From: Syntrophaceae bacterium | GTDB lineage: Bacteria; Desulfobacterota; BSN033; UBA1163 | Direction: 5' to 3' | DNA length: 34,145 nucleotides | Assembly: GCA_013388635.1 (NCBI GenBank) | Contig: JACAEX010000090.1 | Location: 1 to 34,145, forward strand | In this document: in pieces, positions 16,648-25,136 of the stretch | How the letters are laid out: each line of letters opens with the position of its first letter | How positions within the stretch are numbered: position 1 is the first letter of the stretch | The notes under the pieces: generated by a model | Told to the model about the DNA's origin: nothing | The model's database searches: none | Seen by the model: the letters and a program-made list of their open reading frames with translations, nothing else | Made by a program: the position numbers and the translations under genes

Positions 16648-17658
16648 ATGCGGATCCTGGCGATTGAAACGTCATGCGATGATACTGGAGCGGCCGTCGT
16701 TCTAAATGGAAGGAAGATCCTTTCCAATATCGTATCCTCTCAAGTCTCGGTTCATCAAAGATACGGAGGGGTTGTTCCGGAGCTGGCATCGAGAAGGCAT
16801 ATCGAGTCGATCGTACCCATTGTGACAGAAGCCCTTGAGAGAGCGAAGGTCACCCTCAGGGATATCGACGGGATTGCCGTGACCCAGGGGCCGGGATTGG
16901 TGGGCTCCCTTCTGGTCGGTCTCTCCTTTGCCAAATCGCTATCCTTCGTTACGGGATTGCCCTTTGTTGGCATCAACCATATCGAGGCCCATCTTTCAGC
17001 CATCTTCCTTGAAGAGAGAAGTCCAAAATTTCCCTTCATCGGATTGGTCGTTTCAGGTGGCCACACATCACTTTTCCGGGTCGATGGTTTCGGAAAGTTC
17101 AAGAGATTGGGCCAGACAAGAGATGACGCAGCCGGAGAGGCCTATGACAAGGTTGCCAAACTTCTGGGCCTGGGATATCCGGGAGGGCCCATCATTGATG
17201 AGCTTTCCAGAACGGGCAATCCAGAGGCGATTCGATTTCCAAGGCCTTCTCTCGGAAAGAATTCCTTTGACTTCAGTTTCAGCGGACTGAAGACCGCGGT
17301 GGTCAATTATGTGAAGGCTCATCCTGAGCCGGCGACTGGGTATCCGGAAGATCTCATTCGAGATATCGTATCCAGTTTTCAGGAAGCGGTGGTTGAGGTG
17401 CTCGTGAGAAAGACACTTCAGGCTGCTCAACACGAGAAGTTGAAGAGGGTCGTTCTCTCAGGAGGGGTGGCGGCCAATTCCAGGCTCAGGCAGAAGATGG
17501 AAGAGGAGGCGGCTGAACAGAGGCTTAAGGTGTTCATCCCTTCTCCTTCCCTCTGTTCGGATAATGCGGCCATGGTGGCTGTGGCGGGTTATGAATACTT
17601 GAAACAGGGCATCCGTTCACCGCTATCACTGAATGCTTTTTCGAATTTGCCACTGTGA
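16648..17658 (+). CDS. tsaD: tRNA N6-adenosine threonylcarbamoyltransferase TsaD
   Basis: A 336-residue Kae1/TsaD ATPase-fold enzyme that, with TsaB and TsaE, transfers threonylcarbamoyl to A37 of ANN-decoding tRNAs. N-terminal ILAIETSCDDTGAA, the metal-binding HIEAH (His111, His115), the LVVSGGHT motif near 130-137, and the C-terminal LSGGVAANSRLR are all intact. Length is standard (330-345). The start has little ribosome-site sequence and lies 4 bases after the preceding stop, so translational coupling with the secreted protein is likely. Confidence 0.97.
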   Translation: MRILAIETSCDDTGAAVVLNGRKILSNIVSSQVSVHQRYGGVVPELASRRHIESIVPIVTEALERAKVTLRDIDGIAVTQGPGLVGSLLVGLSFAKSLSFVTGLPFVGINHIEAHLSAIFLEERSPKFPFIGLVVSGGHTSLFRVDGFGKFKRLGQTRDDAAGEAYDKVAKLLGLGYPGGPIIDELSRTGNPEAIRFPRPSLGKNSFDFSFSGLKTAVVNYVKAHPEPATGYPEDLIRDIVSSFQEAVVEVLVRKTLQAAQHEKLKRVVLSGGVAANSRLRQKMEEEAAEQRLKVFIPSPSLCSDNAAMVAVAGYEYLKQGIRSPLSLNAFSNLPL

Positions 17659-17689
17659 TGAAGCAATTAAATCCGAAGCACGAAATTTC

Positions 17690-17823
17690 TGCCTGCCGGT
17701 AGGCAGGCAAAATTCGAAACAAGCGCGAATATCAAAATTCGAATGACCCAAACAAATTGAACGCTTTGAATTTTGAAATTTGGATTTGTTTCGAGTTTCG
17801 ATATTCGAATTTCGAATTTTGCA
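17690..17823. repeat. AT-rich fold-back region with CCTGCC/GGCAGG palindrome
   Basis: tgcctgcc (17690-17697) and ggcaggca (17702-17709) form a perfect 8-base stem around ggta. Next come repeated caaaattcgaa-type words (17709-17745) and their inverted forms tttcgatattcgaattt (from about 17795 to 17823), giving a long imperfect hairpin. There is no gene in the 178-base gap. The palindrome recurs at 32052-32071 and 32225-32243. Confidence 0.7.
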
Positions 17824-17836
17824 AGGTAGTTAGTCT

Positions 17837-18667
17837 ATGGTGTCGATCAGAGGAGAGCTGAAAGAATACGGATTGATTCCCAGAAAGCGATGGGGTCAGC
17901 ATTTTCTTGTTGACCGGAATGTATTGAACAAGGTAATCCGGATTGCCCAGGTCGGAGAAGATGATCTGGTTCTTGAGGTCGGACCCGGTCTGGGAGAGAT
18001 GACCCTGGCACTGGCGAAGAAGGCCAAGAGGGTGATTGCCGTTGAGATCGATTCAAAATTGGCAGAGGTGCTGAGGAGGAAGACGGTAAGCGACCCCAAT
18101 GTGGAGGTGATCCAGGAGGACATTTTAAAGATCGATCTCGATCGATATCTTCGTCGAGAGGAGAGGCCGATCAAAGTCGTGGCAAATCTTCCCTATCAGA
18201 TTTCCACCCCTCTTCTCTTTCGCTTCATCGATTCGAGGCATCTCTTTTCAACCCTCACCCTGATGCTGCAAAAAGAGGTGGCCCAGAGAATGGTTGCGGT
18301 CCCTGGAGGCAAGGATTATGGACCCCTGTCGATATCGGTCCAGCTATTCTCAAGGCCATCGATCCACTTCTTTATCAAACCCGCTGCCTTCTTTCCTCCT
18401 CCTAAGGTGGAGTCGGCTGTGGTCCACATGGTCTGGAGAAAAGAACCGATCGTTCAGATCCAGGACGAGGATTGGTTTAAAAAGGTGGTGAGAGGCGTGT
18501 TCGGCTACCGGAGAAAGACATTGATCAATGCCCTCAGGCATTCTGATTTGTCCCTTCCCAATCATGTAGAGGCCGCTATGGGGAAGATCGGAATAGATCC
18601 CAAGAGAAGGCCGGAGACCCTTTCCATTGATGAATTTGCTTCCCTTGCAGATATCCTGAGAAGATAA
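17837..18667 (+). CDS. rsmA: 16S rRNA (A1518/A1519) dimethyltransferase RsmA/KsgA
   Basis: A 276-residue SAM-dependent enzyme that dimethylates two adenines near the 3' end of 16S rRNA, a late 30S assembly checkpoint. GQHFLVD (20-26), the SAM loop LEVGPGLGEMT (46-56), and catalytic NLPY (117-120) are present. The C-terminal helical domain is complete. Length is typical (265-290). It starts at ATG 17837. It follows tsaD across an AT-rich repeat gap, so it may have its own promoter. Confidence 0.97.
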   Translation: MVSIRGELKEYGLIPRKRWGQHFLVDRNVLNKVIRIAQVGEDDLVLEVGPGLGEMTLALAKKAKRVIAVEIDSKLAEVLRRKTVSDPNVEVIQEDILKIDLDRYLRREERPIKVVANLPYQISTPLLFRFIDSRHLFSTLTLMLQKEVAQRMVAVPGGKDYGPLSISVQLFSRPSIHFFIKPAAFFPPPKVESAVVHMVWRKEPIVQIQDEDWFKKVVRGVFGYRRKTLINALRHSDLSLPNHVEAAMGKIGIDPKRRPETLSIDEFASLADILRR

Positions 18668-18737
18668 CTGATCATCAATCGAGGAGTTCAATGTACTTAC
18701 AGAGGCGCATGACGCCTGCGCGATAGAGGGCTGCTCT

Positions 18738-18753
18738 CCTTCAGGCCTGAAGG
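18738..18753. repeat. 16-base perfect palindrome upstream of clpB
   Basis: ccttcaggcctgaagg is its own reverse complement. A smaller ggcg/cgcc hairpin lies at 18704-18716. The palindrome sits about 115 bases before clpB and upstream of the candidate -35. It could be an operator or a dispersed repeat. It is not the CIRCE heat-shock operator. Confidence 0.5.
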
Positions 18754-18793
18754 CAAGGACGCTGAACTGCTGAGATTATTTGAATAATTTTGT

Positions 18794-18822
18794 TTGCAAA
18801 ACCGGATGCGGATGATTATTTT
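18794..18822 (+). promoter_or_regulatory. Candidate promoter of clpB
   Basis: TTGCAA (18794-18799), 17 bases, TATTTT (18817-18822), about 30 bases before the clpB start. No convincing sigma-32 pattern was seen, which is unexpected for a heat-shock gene. Confidence 0.35.
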
Positions 18823-18852
18823 TAGGGAAAATGAAAAAGGGGGTAAAATAGA

Positions 18853-21444
18853 ATGCAAATAGAGAAGCTTACACTAAAGGCACAAGAGGCCTTGCAAGAG
18901 GCCAAGGCCATCGCAGAACGGAAGAGCCAGCAACAGATCGATGTCGAACATCTCCTGCTGGCCCTTCTCATGCAGAAGGAAGGGATCGTCACTCCTATCC
19001 TCCAGAGATTGGGGGCCAATCCGGATGTGATCGCATCTCAGTTGGAAGAGGAATTGAGGCGGATCCCCCAGGTCACAGGCCGAGGGGCCGGACAGGTATA
19101 TCTTTCGGGTCGGCTCAATGAGATCTTCAATGTGGCATGGAGGGAGGCGGAGAGGTTGACGGATGAATATGTATCCACCGAGCATCTCCTCATCGCCATC
19201 TCGGATGAGAAACAGGGCGCCGCTTACCAGATTCTTCGAAGGGCCGGGGTGACCAGGGAAGAGATTTTCAGGGTCTTACAGGAGATCCGAGGGCCCCATC
19301 GAGTGACTGACCAGAATCCCGAAGAGAAGTACCAGGCCTTGAAGCGTTACAGCCGGGACCTTACAGAGGAGGCAAGAAAGGGGAAGCTCGACCCTGTGAT
19401 CGGAAGGGATGACGAAATCCGCCGGGTCATCCAGGTGCTCTCCCGAAGGACCAAGAACAACCCTGTCCTGATCGGAGAACCCGGGGTCGGGAAGACTGCG
19501 ATCGTGGAAGGACTGGCGCAGAGAATTGTCAAAGGGGATGTCCCTGAGACATTGAAAAACAAGAAGCTGGTTGCGCTCGATCTTGGCGCCTTGATCGCCG
19601 GTGCCAAATTTCGGGGAGAGTTTGAAGAGAGATTGAAGGCGGTTTTGAAAGAGATTACTGCGGCCGCAGGCAATATCATCCTTTTCATCGACGAGCTTCA
19701 TACCCTGGTGGGTGCCGGAGCAGCCGAGGGTGCTATCGATGCCTCCAATATGTTGAAGCCGGCCCTGGCCAGAGGGGAGTTGCGGTGCATAGGGGCCACC
19801 ACGCTCAACGAATATCGAAAGTATGTGGAGAAGGATGCGGCGCTCGAGCGGCGGTTTCAGCCCATCTATGTCAGCCAACCGTCGGTGGAGGATACGATCG
19901 CCATTTTGAGGGGTTTGAAAGAACGCTATGAGGTCCATCACGGAGTGAAGATCAAGGATTCGGCGATCATCGCAGCCGCCATGCTTTCCAACCGGTACAT
20001 CTCGGATCGCTTCCTTCCGGATAAAGCGGTCGACCTGATTGACGAGGCTGCCTCCAGGCTCAGGATCGAGATCGACAGCGTCCCGATGGAGATCGATGAG
20101 GTACAGCGGAAGGTGATGCAACTTGAGATCGAACGTGAGGCTTTGAAAAAAGAGAAGGATAAGGCCTCCGTCGAGCGGTTGCAAAAGATCGAAAAGGAAC
20201 TGGTTGAACTCAGGGCCGAGGTGAAGGAGAAGACGCTCAAATGGGAGAATGAGAAGAAGGCGATCTCCAGGATCCGTGAGATCAGGGAACGGATCGAAAA
20301 GACGAAACAGGAGATGAAGGAAGCGGAGCGAGAGGTCAACTACAGCCGGTTGGCAGAACTCCAGTATGGAGAGATGTCCCACCTCGAAAAGGATTTAAAG
20401 GAAGAGGAGAGAAGGCTCGCCGAGCTCCAGAAGAGCGGGAAGATGCTTAAGGAAGAGGTCGATGAGGAGGACGTGGCTGAGGTCGTCTCCAAATGGACAG
20501 GCATCCCTGTTTCAAAGATGCTGGAAGGGGAGGTCGAGAAGCTCATCCGCATGGAAGAGAGACTGAAGCAGAGGGTGGTGGGTCAGGACGAAGCGATCAT
20601 CGCTGTCTCCAATGCGGTGAGGCGGGCAAGGGCAGGGCTGCAGGACCCGAATCGACCGATCGGCTCCTTTATCTTTATGGGTCCGACAGGTGTTGGAAAG
20701 ACTGAGCTCGCCCGTGCTTTGGCTGAATTTCTATTCGATGACGAGCAGGCCATGGTGAGGATCGATATGTCCGAATTTATGGAGAAACATTCTGTCGCGC
20801 GCCTGATCGGAGCCCCGCCCGGTTATGTGGGTTATGAGGAGGGTGGATTCCTGACAGAGGCAGTCAGAAGGAGACCGTATTCCATTGTCTTGATGGACGA
20901 GATTGAGAAGGCCCACCCCGAGGTATTCAATATCCTTCTTCAAATTTTGGATGACGGAAGGCTGACCGATGGCCACGGGAGGACGGTCGATTTTAAGAAT
21001 ACCGTGGTCATCATGACCTCCAATATTGGAAGCGAATGGATTGTCGATCTCGGCGCAAGGGACTATGAAGAGATGCGGCGTCGGGTGATGGAGGCGGTGA
21101 GAGCCCATTTCAAACCCGAATTTCTGAACAGAATTGATGACTTGATCATTTTCCGAGGCCTCGGGATCGAAGAGATCAAGGCAATCGTTGAAATCCAGGT
21201 AAAGAAGCTTCAACAGCGGTTATCAGAGAGGCGACTGAGGCTTGAACTGACCGATAAGGAAAAGGAATGGTTGGCAAAAGAAGGGTTTGACCCTGCGTAC
21301 GGTGCTCGTCCCTTAAAACGGGTGATCCAGAAAGAGATCCAGGATAACTTAGCTGTGAAGCTCCTCGAGGGAAGATTTAGAGAGGGAGACACGATTAAAG
21401 TTGACGTGGATAGCAAGAAAGGGGAATTGATATTCACGTCATAG
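18853..21444 (+). CDS. clpB: ATP-dependent disaggregase ClpB
   Basis: An 863-residue AAA+ chaperone that works with DnaK to pull proteins from aggregates. The N-terminal double Clp-N repeat (about 1-145) is followed by AAA domain 1 with Walker A GEPGVGKT (208-215). A coiled-coil middle domain (about 410-530) identifies ClpB rather than ClpA/C. AAA domain 2 has Walker A GPTGVGKT (610-617) and the arginine-rich C-terminal small domain. Length is standard (850-870). The ribosome site aaggggg lies about 9 bases before ATG 18853. Confidence 0.97.
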   Translation: MQIEKLTLKAQEALQEAKAIAERKSQQQIDVEHLLLALLMQKEGIVTPILQRLGANPDVIASQLEEELRRIPQVTGRGAGQVYLSGRLNEIFNVAWREAERLTDEYVSTEHLLIAISDEKQGAAYQILRRAGVTREEIFRVLQEIRGPHRVTDQNPEEKYQALKRYSRDLTEEARKGKLDPVIGRDDEIRRVIQVLSRRTKNNPVLIGEPGVGKTAIVEGLAQRIVKGDVPETLKNKKLVALDLGALIAGAKFRGEFEERLKAVLKEITAAAGNIILFIDELHTLVGAGAAEGAIDASNMLKPALARGELRCIGATTLNEYRKYVEKDAALERRFQPIYVSQPSVEDTIAILRGLKERYEVHHGVKIKDSAIIAAAMLSNRYISDRFLPDKAVDLIDEAASRLRIEIDSVPMEIDEVQRKVMQLEIEREALKKEKDKASVERLQKIEKELVELRAEVKEKTLKWENEKKAISRIREIRERIEKTKQEMKEAEREVNYSRLAELQYGEMSHLEKDLKEEERRLAELQKSGKMLKEEVDEEDVAEVVSKWTGIPVSKMLEGEVEKLIRMEERLKQRVVGQDEAIIAVSNAVRRARAGLQDPNRPIGSFIFMGPTGVGKTELARALAEFLFDDEQAMVRIDMSEFMEKHSVARLIGAPPGYVGYEEGGFLTEAVRRRPYSIVLMDEIEKAHPEVFNILLQILDDGRLTDGHGRTVDFKNTVVIMTSNIGSEWIVDLGARDYEEMRRRVMEAVRAHFKPEFLNRIDDLIIFRGLGIEEIKAIVEIQVKKLQQRLSERRLRLELTDKEKEWLAKEGFDPAYGARPLKRVIQKEIQDNLAVKLLEGRFREGDTIKVDVDSKKGELIFTS

Positions 21445-21465
21445 ATGTGTAACTCAAGAATTTTC

Positions 21466-21494
21466 TTGACAATATTTTAAAAAGTGGTTATAGA
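21466..21494 (+). promoter_or_regulatory. Strong predicted promoter of tRNA-Val
   Basis: TTGACA (21466-21471), 17 bases, TATAGA (21489-21494). Transcription would start near 21501, 40 bases before the tRNA. The -35 overlaps a small palindrome, caagaa-tt-ttcttg (21455-21468). Confidence 0.7.
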
Positions 21495-21540
21495 TACAGC
21501 AACTTTTATGAACCATGTCGGCTGAACTTAGGGAGGATAA

Positions 21541-21615
21541 AGGCACGTAGCTCAGGGGGAGAGCGCTACCTTGACGCGGTAGAAGTCTGGGGTTCAAATC
21601 CCCACGTGCCTACCA
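21541..21615 (+). tRNA. tRNA-Val (anticodon GAC)
   Basis: A 75-base cloverleaf with encoded CCA. Acceptor arms AGGCACG (21541-21547) and CGTGCCT (21605-21611) pair fully, followed by discriminator A and CCA (21613-21615). The D stem is GCTC/GAGC, the anticodon stem CTACC/GGTAG encloses loop TTGACGC (anticodon GAC, Val), and the T stem TGGGG/CCCCA encloses TTCAAAT. All invariant positions checked (U8, TTC) are in place. Confidence 0.96.
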
Positions 21616-21628
21616 TTGAAACCAATTT

Positions 21629-21721
21629 ACCCCGTTAGAAAGCGCCATCATTTATGGCAGGGATGTAGGATCAAGGTTCATTTCGAATGCGAGGTTAAAG
21701 TCCTGTCTATTCTAACGGGGT
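21629..21721. repeat. 93-base element with 12-base terminal inverted repeats (copy 1)
   Basis: accccgttagaa (21629-21640) and ttctaacggggt (21710-21721) are perfect inverted repeats. Inside is a second hairpin, gccat/atggc (21644-21657). A shorter, decayed relative lies at 33053-33118. It has the form of a non-autonomous miniature element, or a structured RNA placed 14 bases after tRNA-Val. No reading frame of note lies inside. Confidence 0.75.
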
Positions 21722-21761
21722 TTAGCAAGAAGTGAAGCATAAATTATTGGAAAAGAAGACA

Positions 21762-21818
21762 TTTTGATCAAATCAAAACGGAGAGGCATCATTCAAATAT
21801 TTATGGATGATGCCTTTT
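21762..21818 (+). promoter_or_regulatory. Tandem hairpins in the thrS leader, second terminator-like
   Basis: The first hairpin is ttttgat-caa-atcaaaa (21762-21778). The second pairs aggcatcat (21784-21792) with atgatgcct (21807-21815) and continues into T (21815-21818). The second looks like a weak terminator ending 14 bases before the thrS start. It could end the tRNA-Val transcript or attenuate thrS. No T-box features were seen. Confidence 0.55.
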
Positions 21819-21831
21819 CGCTTGAGTATGG

Positions 21832-23724
21832 ATGAGAATGGAAAGAGAGATTGCGGTCACCCTTTCGAACGGGATAAGAAAGTCGATTGCTAAGGGGACG
21901 AAACTCCAGGATCTGGCCGATGAAGAGGCTGTGGCCGCACAGGTCGATGGGGCGCTGGTCGACCTTTCGCGAACGATAGAGAACGAAGCCTCGATTTCTT
22001 TCGTCTCAATCCATTCTAAGAAAGGCTTGGAGATACTCCGCCACTCCTCAGCCCACGTCATGGCCCACGCAGTGAAGGAGCTCTTTCCCACGGCCAAACT
22101 GACCTTCGGTCCATCTACGGATACCGGGTTCTATTACGATTTCGACTATGAGCGGCCCTTCACCCCGAAAGATCTGGAGATGATAGAGAAGAGGATGTCG
22201 GAGATCGTCAAAGAGGATCTCCCGTTTGTCCGTCAAGAGGTATCGAAAGAAGAGGCGATCAAGACGTTTGAGGCATTGGGAGAGAGGTACAAGGTTGAGC
22301 ATCTGGAGGAGCTCCCGGATCGTGTCTCAATCTATCGTCAGGGAACCTTTATGGATCTGTGTGGGGGACCTCATCTGCCTTCGACCGGAAGGATCAAGGC
22401 ATTCAAACTCCTGAGCGTTTCGGGAACGTACTGGAGAGGGGATGCCCGGAACCAGGTTCTTCAGCGAATCTATGGAACGGCATTCCCAGAGCCTCAGGGA
22501 TTGGAAGACTATCTCCATATGCTGGAAGAGGCCAGAAAGAGGGATCACCGGAAGTTGGGGAGGGAACTCGATCTCTTCAGCATCAGCGAGGAAGCCGGTC
22601 CTGGTCTGATCATCTATCATCCCAAAGGTGCCATGCTCCGGACGATCCTGGAGGATTTTGAAAGAAGGGAGCACTTGAGACGGGGATACCAGATCGTCAT
22701 CGGTCCTCAACTCCTTCGATTGGATCTCTGGAAACAGTCCGGTCACTTCGAGAATTATCGGGACAAGATGTATTTTACGAAGGTGGAGGATTCTGAATAT
22801 GGCATCAAGCCGATGAATTGTCTTTCCCACATGCTTATTTACAAATCGCAGATCCGGAGTTACAGGGACCTTCCTCTCCGATACTTCGAATTGGGAACAG
22901 TCCACCGGCACGAGAAATCTGGCGAGCTCCATGGCCTGCTCCGGGTCAGGGGGTTCACTCAGGACGATGCGCACATCCTCTGTCGGCCGGACCAGCTGAA
23001 CGACGAGATCTGTGGCATCCTTGACTTTGTGGATGACGTGATGAGGATGTTTGGCTTTCGATATGAGATGGAGCTGAGCACCCGGCCGGAGAAGTCGATC
23101 GGGAGCGATGAAGACTGGGAAAGGGCGACCCAGGCGCTTCTGAATGCGCTCAGGGGAAAAGGCCTTTCTTTTGAAATCAATGAAGGAGAGGGCGCTTTTT
23201 ACGGTCCCAAGATCGATGTCAAGTTGAAGGACGCCCTCGGACGGAGCTGGCAATGTGCAACGATCCAGGCAGACTTTGCCATGCCGGAGCGTTTCGATCT
23301 CACCTATGTGGGAAGCGATGGGCAGCGGCACAGACCTGTGATGCTCCACCGGGTGATCCTCGGGGCGATGGAGCGATTCATCGGGGTTTTGATCGAGCAC
23401 TATGCGGGTGCTTTTCCGGTCTGGCTTGCGCCTGTGCAGGCCATCCTCTTAACCGTGACGGAGCGGCATATCCCCTATGCTGAGAAGGTTTGGCAGGAAT
23501 TGATGCAAAAGGGGATACGGGTTGAGAAAGATTTCCGGAACGAAAAGTTAGGGTTCAAAATCCGTGAGGCTCAGATCCAAAAGATTCCCTACATGCTGGT
23601 GGTGGGAGACAGGGAGGAGAAGGAGGGCACCCTCTCGCCCCGTCGACGGACTGGTGAGGCGATGAGAGGCATGAAAGTCGAGGAATTCATTAACCAGATC
23701 CGATCAGAATATCCATCCTTATAA
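21832..23724 (+). CDS. thrS: Threonyl-tRNA synthetase
   Basis: A 630-residue class II synthetase that charges tRNA-Thr. It has an N-terminal TGS domain (about 1-62), an editing domain with HSSAHVMAH (about 72-80) and Cys in MDLCGGPH (about 177), the catalytic core, and an anticodon-binding domain from about 535. The zinc ligands are expected at Cys330, about His381 and about His507. The usual MNCPGH around the first ligand is MNCLSH here; the ligand is kept. Length is standard (635-645). The ribosome site is weak, and ATG 21838, two codons on, is an alternative start. It heads the thrS-infC-rpmI-rplT-pheST order conserved with E. coli. Confidence 0.97.
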   Translation: MRMEREIAVTLSNGIRKSIAKGTKLQDLADEEAVAAQVDGALVDLSRTIENEASISFVSIHSKKGLEILRHSSAHVMAHAVKELFPTAKLTFGPSTDTGFYYDFDYERPFTPKDLEMIEKRMSEIVKEDLPFVRQEVSKEEAIKTFEALGERYKVEHLEELPDRVSIYRQGTFMDLCGGPHLPSTGRIKAFKLLSVSGTYWRGDARNQVLQRIYGTAFPEPQGLEDYLHMLEEARKRDHRKLGRELDLFSISEEAGPGLIIYHPKGAMLRTILEDFERREHLRRGYQIVIGPQLLRLDLWKQSGHFENYRDKMYFTKVEDSEYGIKPMNCLSHMLIYKSQIRSYRDLPLRYFELGTVHRHEKSGELHGLLRVRGFTQDDAHILCRPDQLNDEICGILDFVDDVMRMFGFRYEMELSTRPEKSIGSDEDWERATQALLNALRGKGLSFEINEGEGAFYGPKIDVKLKDALGRSWQCATIQADFAMPERFDLTYVGSDGQRHRPVMLHRVILGAMERFIGVLIEHYAGAFPVWLAPVQAILLTVTERHIPYAEKVWQELMQKGIRVEKDFRNEKLGFKIREAQIQKIPYMLVVGDREEKEGTLSPRRRTGEAMRGMKVEEFINQIRSEYPSL

Positions 23725-23731
23725 GAAAGGA

Positions 23732-23757
23732 CGCTAAGCGCTTAGCGCCTTGCGCAT
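23732..23757. repeat. Palindromic repeat before infC
   Basis: cgctaagcgcttagcg (23732-23747) is a 16-base perfect palindrome. The overlapping 20-mer gcgcttagcgccttgcgcat (23738-23757) matches 24693-24712 before rplT at 17 of 20 bases, so one repeat type precedes two genes of the same operon. Confidence 0.6.
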
Positions 23758-23766
23758 AGCGGAAAA

Positions 23767-23775
23767 AAGGAGGTG
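23767..23775 (+). promoter_or_regulatory. Ribosome binding site that sets the infC start
   Basis: aaggaggtg is a near-complete anti-16S match. It overlaps the in-frame GTG 23773 and abuts ATG 23776, ruling them out as good starts. The next plausible in-frame start, ATC 23782, is 6 bases downstream, the normal distance. Confidence 0.7.
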
Positions 23776-23781
23776 ATGCCT

Positions 23782-24318
23782 ATCGTTAGGGATGTTCGGA
23801 TCAATCGGGAAATTCGGGCAAAGGAAGTGAGAGTCATTGACCCTGAAGGGAAACAATTAGGGGTTTTGCCACTGGGAGAGGCGCTTCGCGCCGCTGCGAA
23901 TTTTGACCTGGATCTCGTAGAGGTTTCGCCGAAATCGGACCCGCCGGTTTGCCGCATCATGGATTATGGAAAGTTCAAGTATCAACAGAGCAAGAAGGCC
24001 CATGAGGCCAAGAAGAAGCAAGCGATTGCCCACATTAAGGAAGTGAAGATGAGGCCGAAGACGGAGGAGCACGATTTCCAATTCAAAGTTCGCCATATCG
24101 AGCGTTTCCTCAAAGAGGGGAACAAGACGAAGATAACGGTTGTTTTTAGAGGAAGGGAACTGGCCCACCCTGATTTCGGGAGGAAGATGCTCGATCGAAT
24201 CGCAGAGGGGATGAAAGAATGGGGTAAGGTGGAGCAGGCCCCAAGGTTCGAGGGAAGAAATTATACCATGGTCCTGGCGCCCGTCCAGAGCCAAAAATTA
24301 GCTACTCATGAAGCCTGA
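23782..24318 (+). CDS. infC: Translation initiation factor IF-3 (AUC start)
   Basis: A 178-residue IF3 that binds the 30S subunit, checks the start codon and prevents early subunit joining. The N-domain (residues about 7-75, with RINREIRAKEVRVID), Lys-rich linker, and C-domain are complete. I place the start at ATC 23782: the strong ribosome site ends 6 bases upstream, and the earlier GTG/ATG lie inside or against it. infC in E. coli starts at AUU, and the Myxococcus gene is reported to use AUC; IF3 rejects such codons, giving negative self-control. Annotation from ATG 23776 would add two residues. rpmI follows after 94 bases. Confidence 0.93.
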   Translation: MVRDVRINREIRAKEVRVIDPEGKQLGVLPLGEALRAAANFDLDLVEVSPKSDPPVCRIMDYGKFKYQQSKKAHEAKKKQAIAHIKEVKMRPKTEEHDFQFKVRHIERFLKEGNKTKITVVFRGRELAHPDFGRKMLDRIAEGMKEWGKVEQAPRFEGRNYTMVLAPVQSQKLATHEA

Positions 24319-24412
24319 AGATAAGGTTTTAGGTTGGAGTGATGGGGCCAGGATAAGGTGAAAGGGTTACGGACACGGTCAGGTCATTTTCTAATTAAGG
24401 AAGGAGGATACG

Positions 24413-24610
24413 GTGCCCAAATTAAAAACGAATCGGGGGGCAGCAAAAAGGTTCAAGAAGAGCGGGACCGGGAAGATAAAGGCGAAGAGGGCTTTCGCCC
24501 GTCATATCTTGACGAAAAAATCGGCCAATCGGAAAAGGGTTCTCAGAACCCCGAAACTTCTTGAACGATCTGACATCAAAGGGATAAAGAAGCTGCTTCC
24601 CTATATTTAA
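24413..24610 (+). CDS. rpmI: 50S ribosomal protein L35
   Basis: A 65-residue very basic protein with the L35 signature [21 protein letters not shown] in its first 24 residues and the C-terminal KKLLPY. Length is standard. It starts at GTG 24413, with aaggagg (24401-24407) 5 bases upstream. It is the second ribosome-related gene of the infC-rpmI-rplT group. An overlapping open frame from 24358 is a shadow. Confidence 0.97.
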   Translation: MPKLKTNRGAAKRFKKSGTGKIKAKRAFARHILTKKSANRKRVLRTPKLLERSDIKGIKKLLPYI

Positions 24611-24712
24611 AATCGTGATTCGTGAGTCGTGAATCGTGATTCGTGGTGATCACATGTATTGTATTACGAATCACTGATTTGAGGAAAGCTGAGCGCTTAG
24701 CACCACGCGCAT
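24611..24712. repeat. Direct and inverted repeats between rpmI and rplT
   Basis: aatcgtgattcgtg occurs at 24611-24624 and 24632-24645; the near-inverted tacgaatcac is at 24665-24674. The 20-mer at 24693-24712 repeats the motif found before infC. No gene is present. Ribosomal L20 represses its operon through mRNA structure in other bacteria; whether this fold has that role is unknown. Confidence 0.6.
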
Positions 24713-24745
24713 CCCGTCAGTTTATCTTCAGGAGGATGATCAACG

Positions 24746-25117
24746 ATGCCAAGAGTAAAGGGTGGACCGAAAACGAGGCGGAGACGAAAGAAGATCCTGA
24801 AAATGGCCAAAGGTTATGTGGGAGGACGAAGCCGGCTCTACCGGACAGCCGTGGATGCCGTTCATCGAGCCCTGGCCTATGCCTACCGGGATCGAAAGGC
24901 GAGAAAGAGAGATTTTCGGAGGCTTTGGATCACCCGCATCAATGCAGCAGCGAGGCTCCATGGTCTCTCCTACAGCCGTTTGATGGACGCATTGAAGAAA
25001 GCTCATGTGGAGTTGGATCGGAAGATATTGGCCGACTTAGCGGTGAGCGATCCTAATGCCTTTTCCAAGATCGCCGAGATGGCCAAAATCAGTGGTGGGG
25101 TGGGCAGTAGACAGTAG
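24746..25117 (+). CDS. rplT: 50S ribosomal protein L20
   Basis: A 123-residue basic protein needed for early 50S assembly. [23 protein letters not shown] at the N-terminus and [22 protein letters not shown] in the middle are L20 hallmarks. Length is slightly above the usual 117-120 because of a Gly/Ser-rich tail. The ribosome site caggagg lies about 9 bases before ATG 24746. pheS begins 19 bases after the stop. Confidence 0.97.
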   Translation: MPRVKGGPKTRRRRKKILKMAKGYVGGRSRLYRTAVDAVHRALAYAYRDRKARKRDFRRLWITRINAAARLHGLSYSRLMDALKKAHVELDRKILADLAVSDPNAFSKIAEMAKISGGVGSRQ

Positions 25118-25136
25118 GCAGAAGGGAGTTCCTTTC

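Noticed and set aside
18831-18851. Six-codon upstream frame before clpB
   Set aside because: ATG-AAA-AAG-GGG-GTA-AAA-TAG overlaps the clpB ribosome site; it is too short and has no supporting ribosome site.
19276-20382. Long minus-strand open frame (368 codons) opposite clpB
   Set aside because: Antisense shadow of clpB; its translation is low-complexity Leu/His/Asp-rich with no family pattern.
21616-21831. T-box riboswitch before thrS
   Set aside because: No T-box consensus, specifier stem or antiterminator was found; only an inverted-repeat element and two simple hairpins are present.
22327-23400. Long minus-strand open frame (357 codons) opposite thrS
   Set aside because: It lies entirely antisense to the well-conserved thrS gene, has no ribosome site or recognisable motif, and is explained by codon bias of the plus strand.
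25056-25136. Upstream ATG start for pheS
   Set aside because: It lies inside rplT, has no ribosome site, and adds 27 residues not expected for PheS; GTG 25137 fits better.
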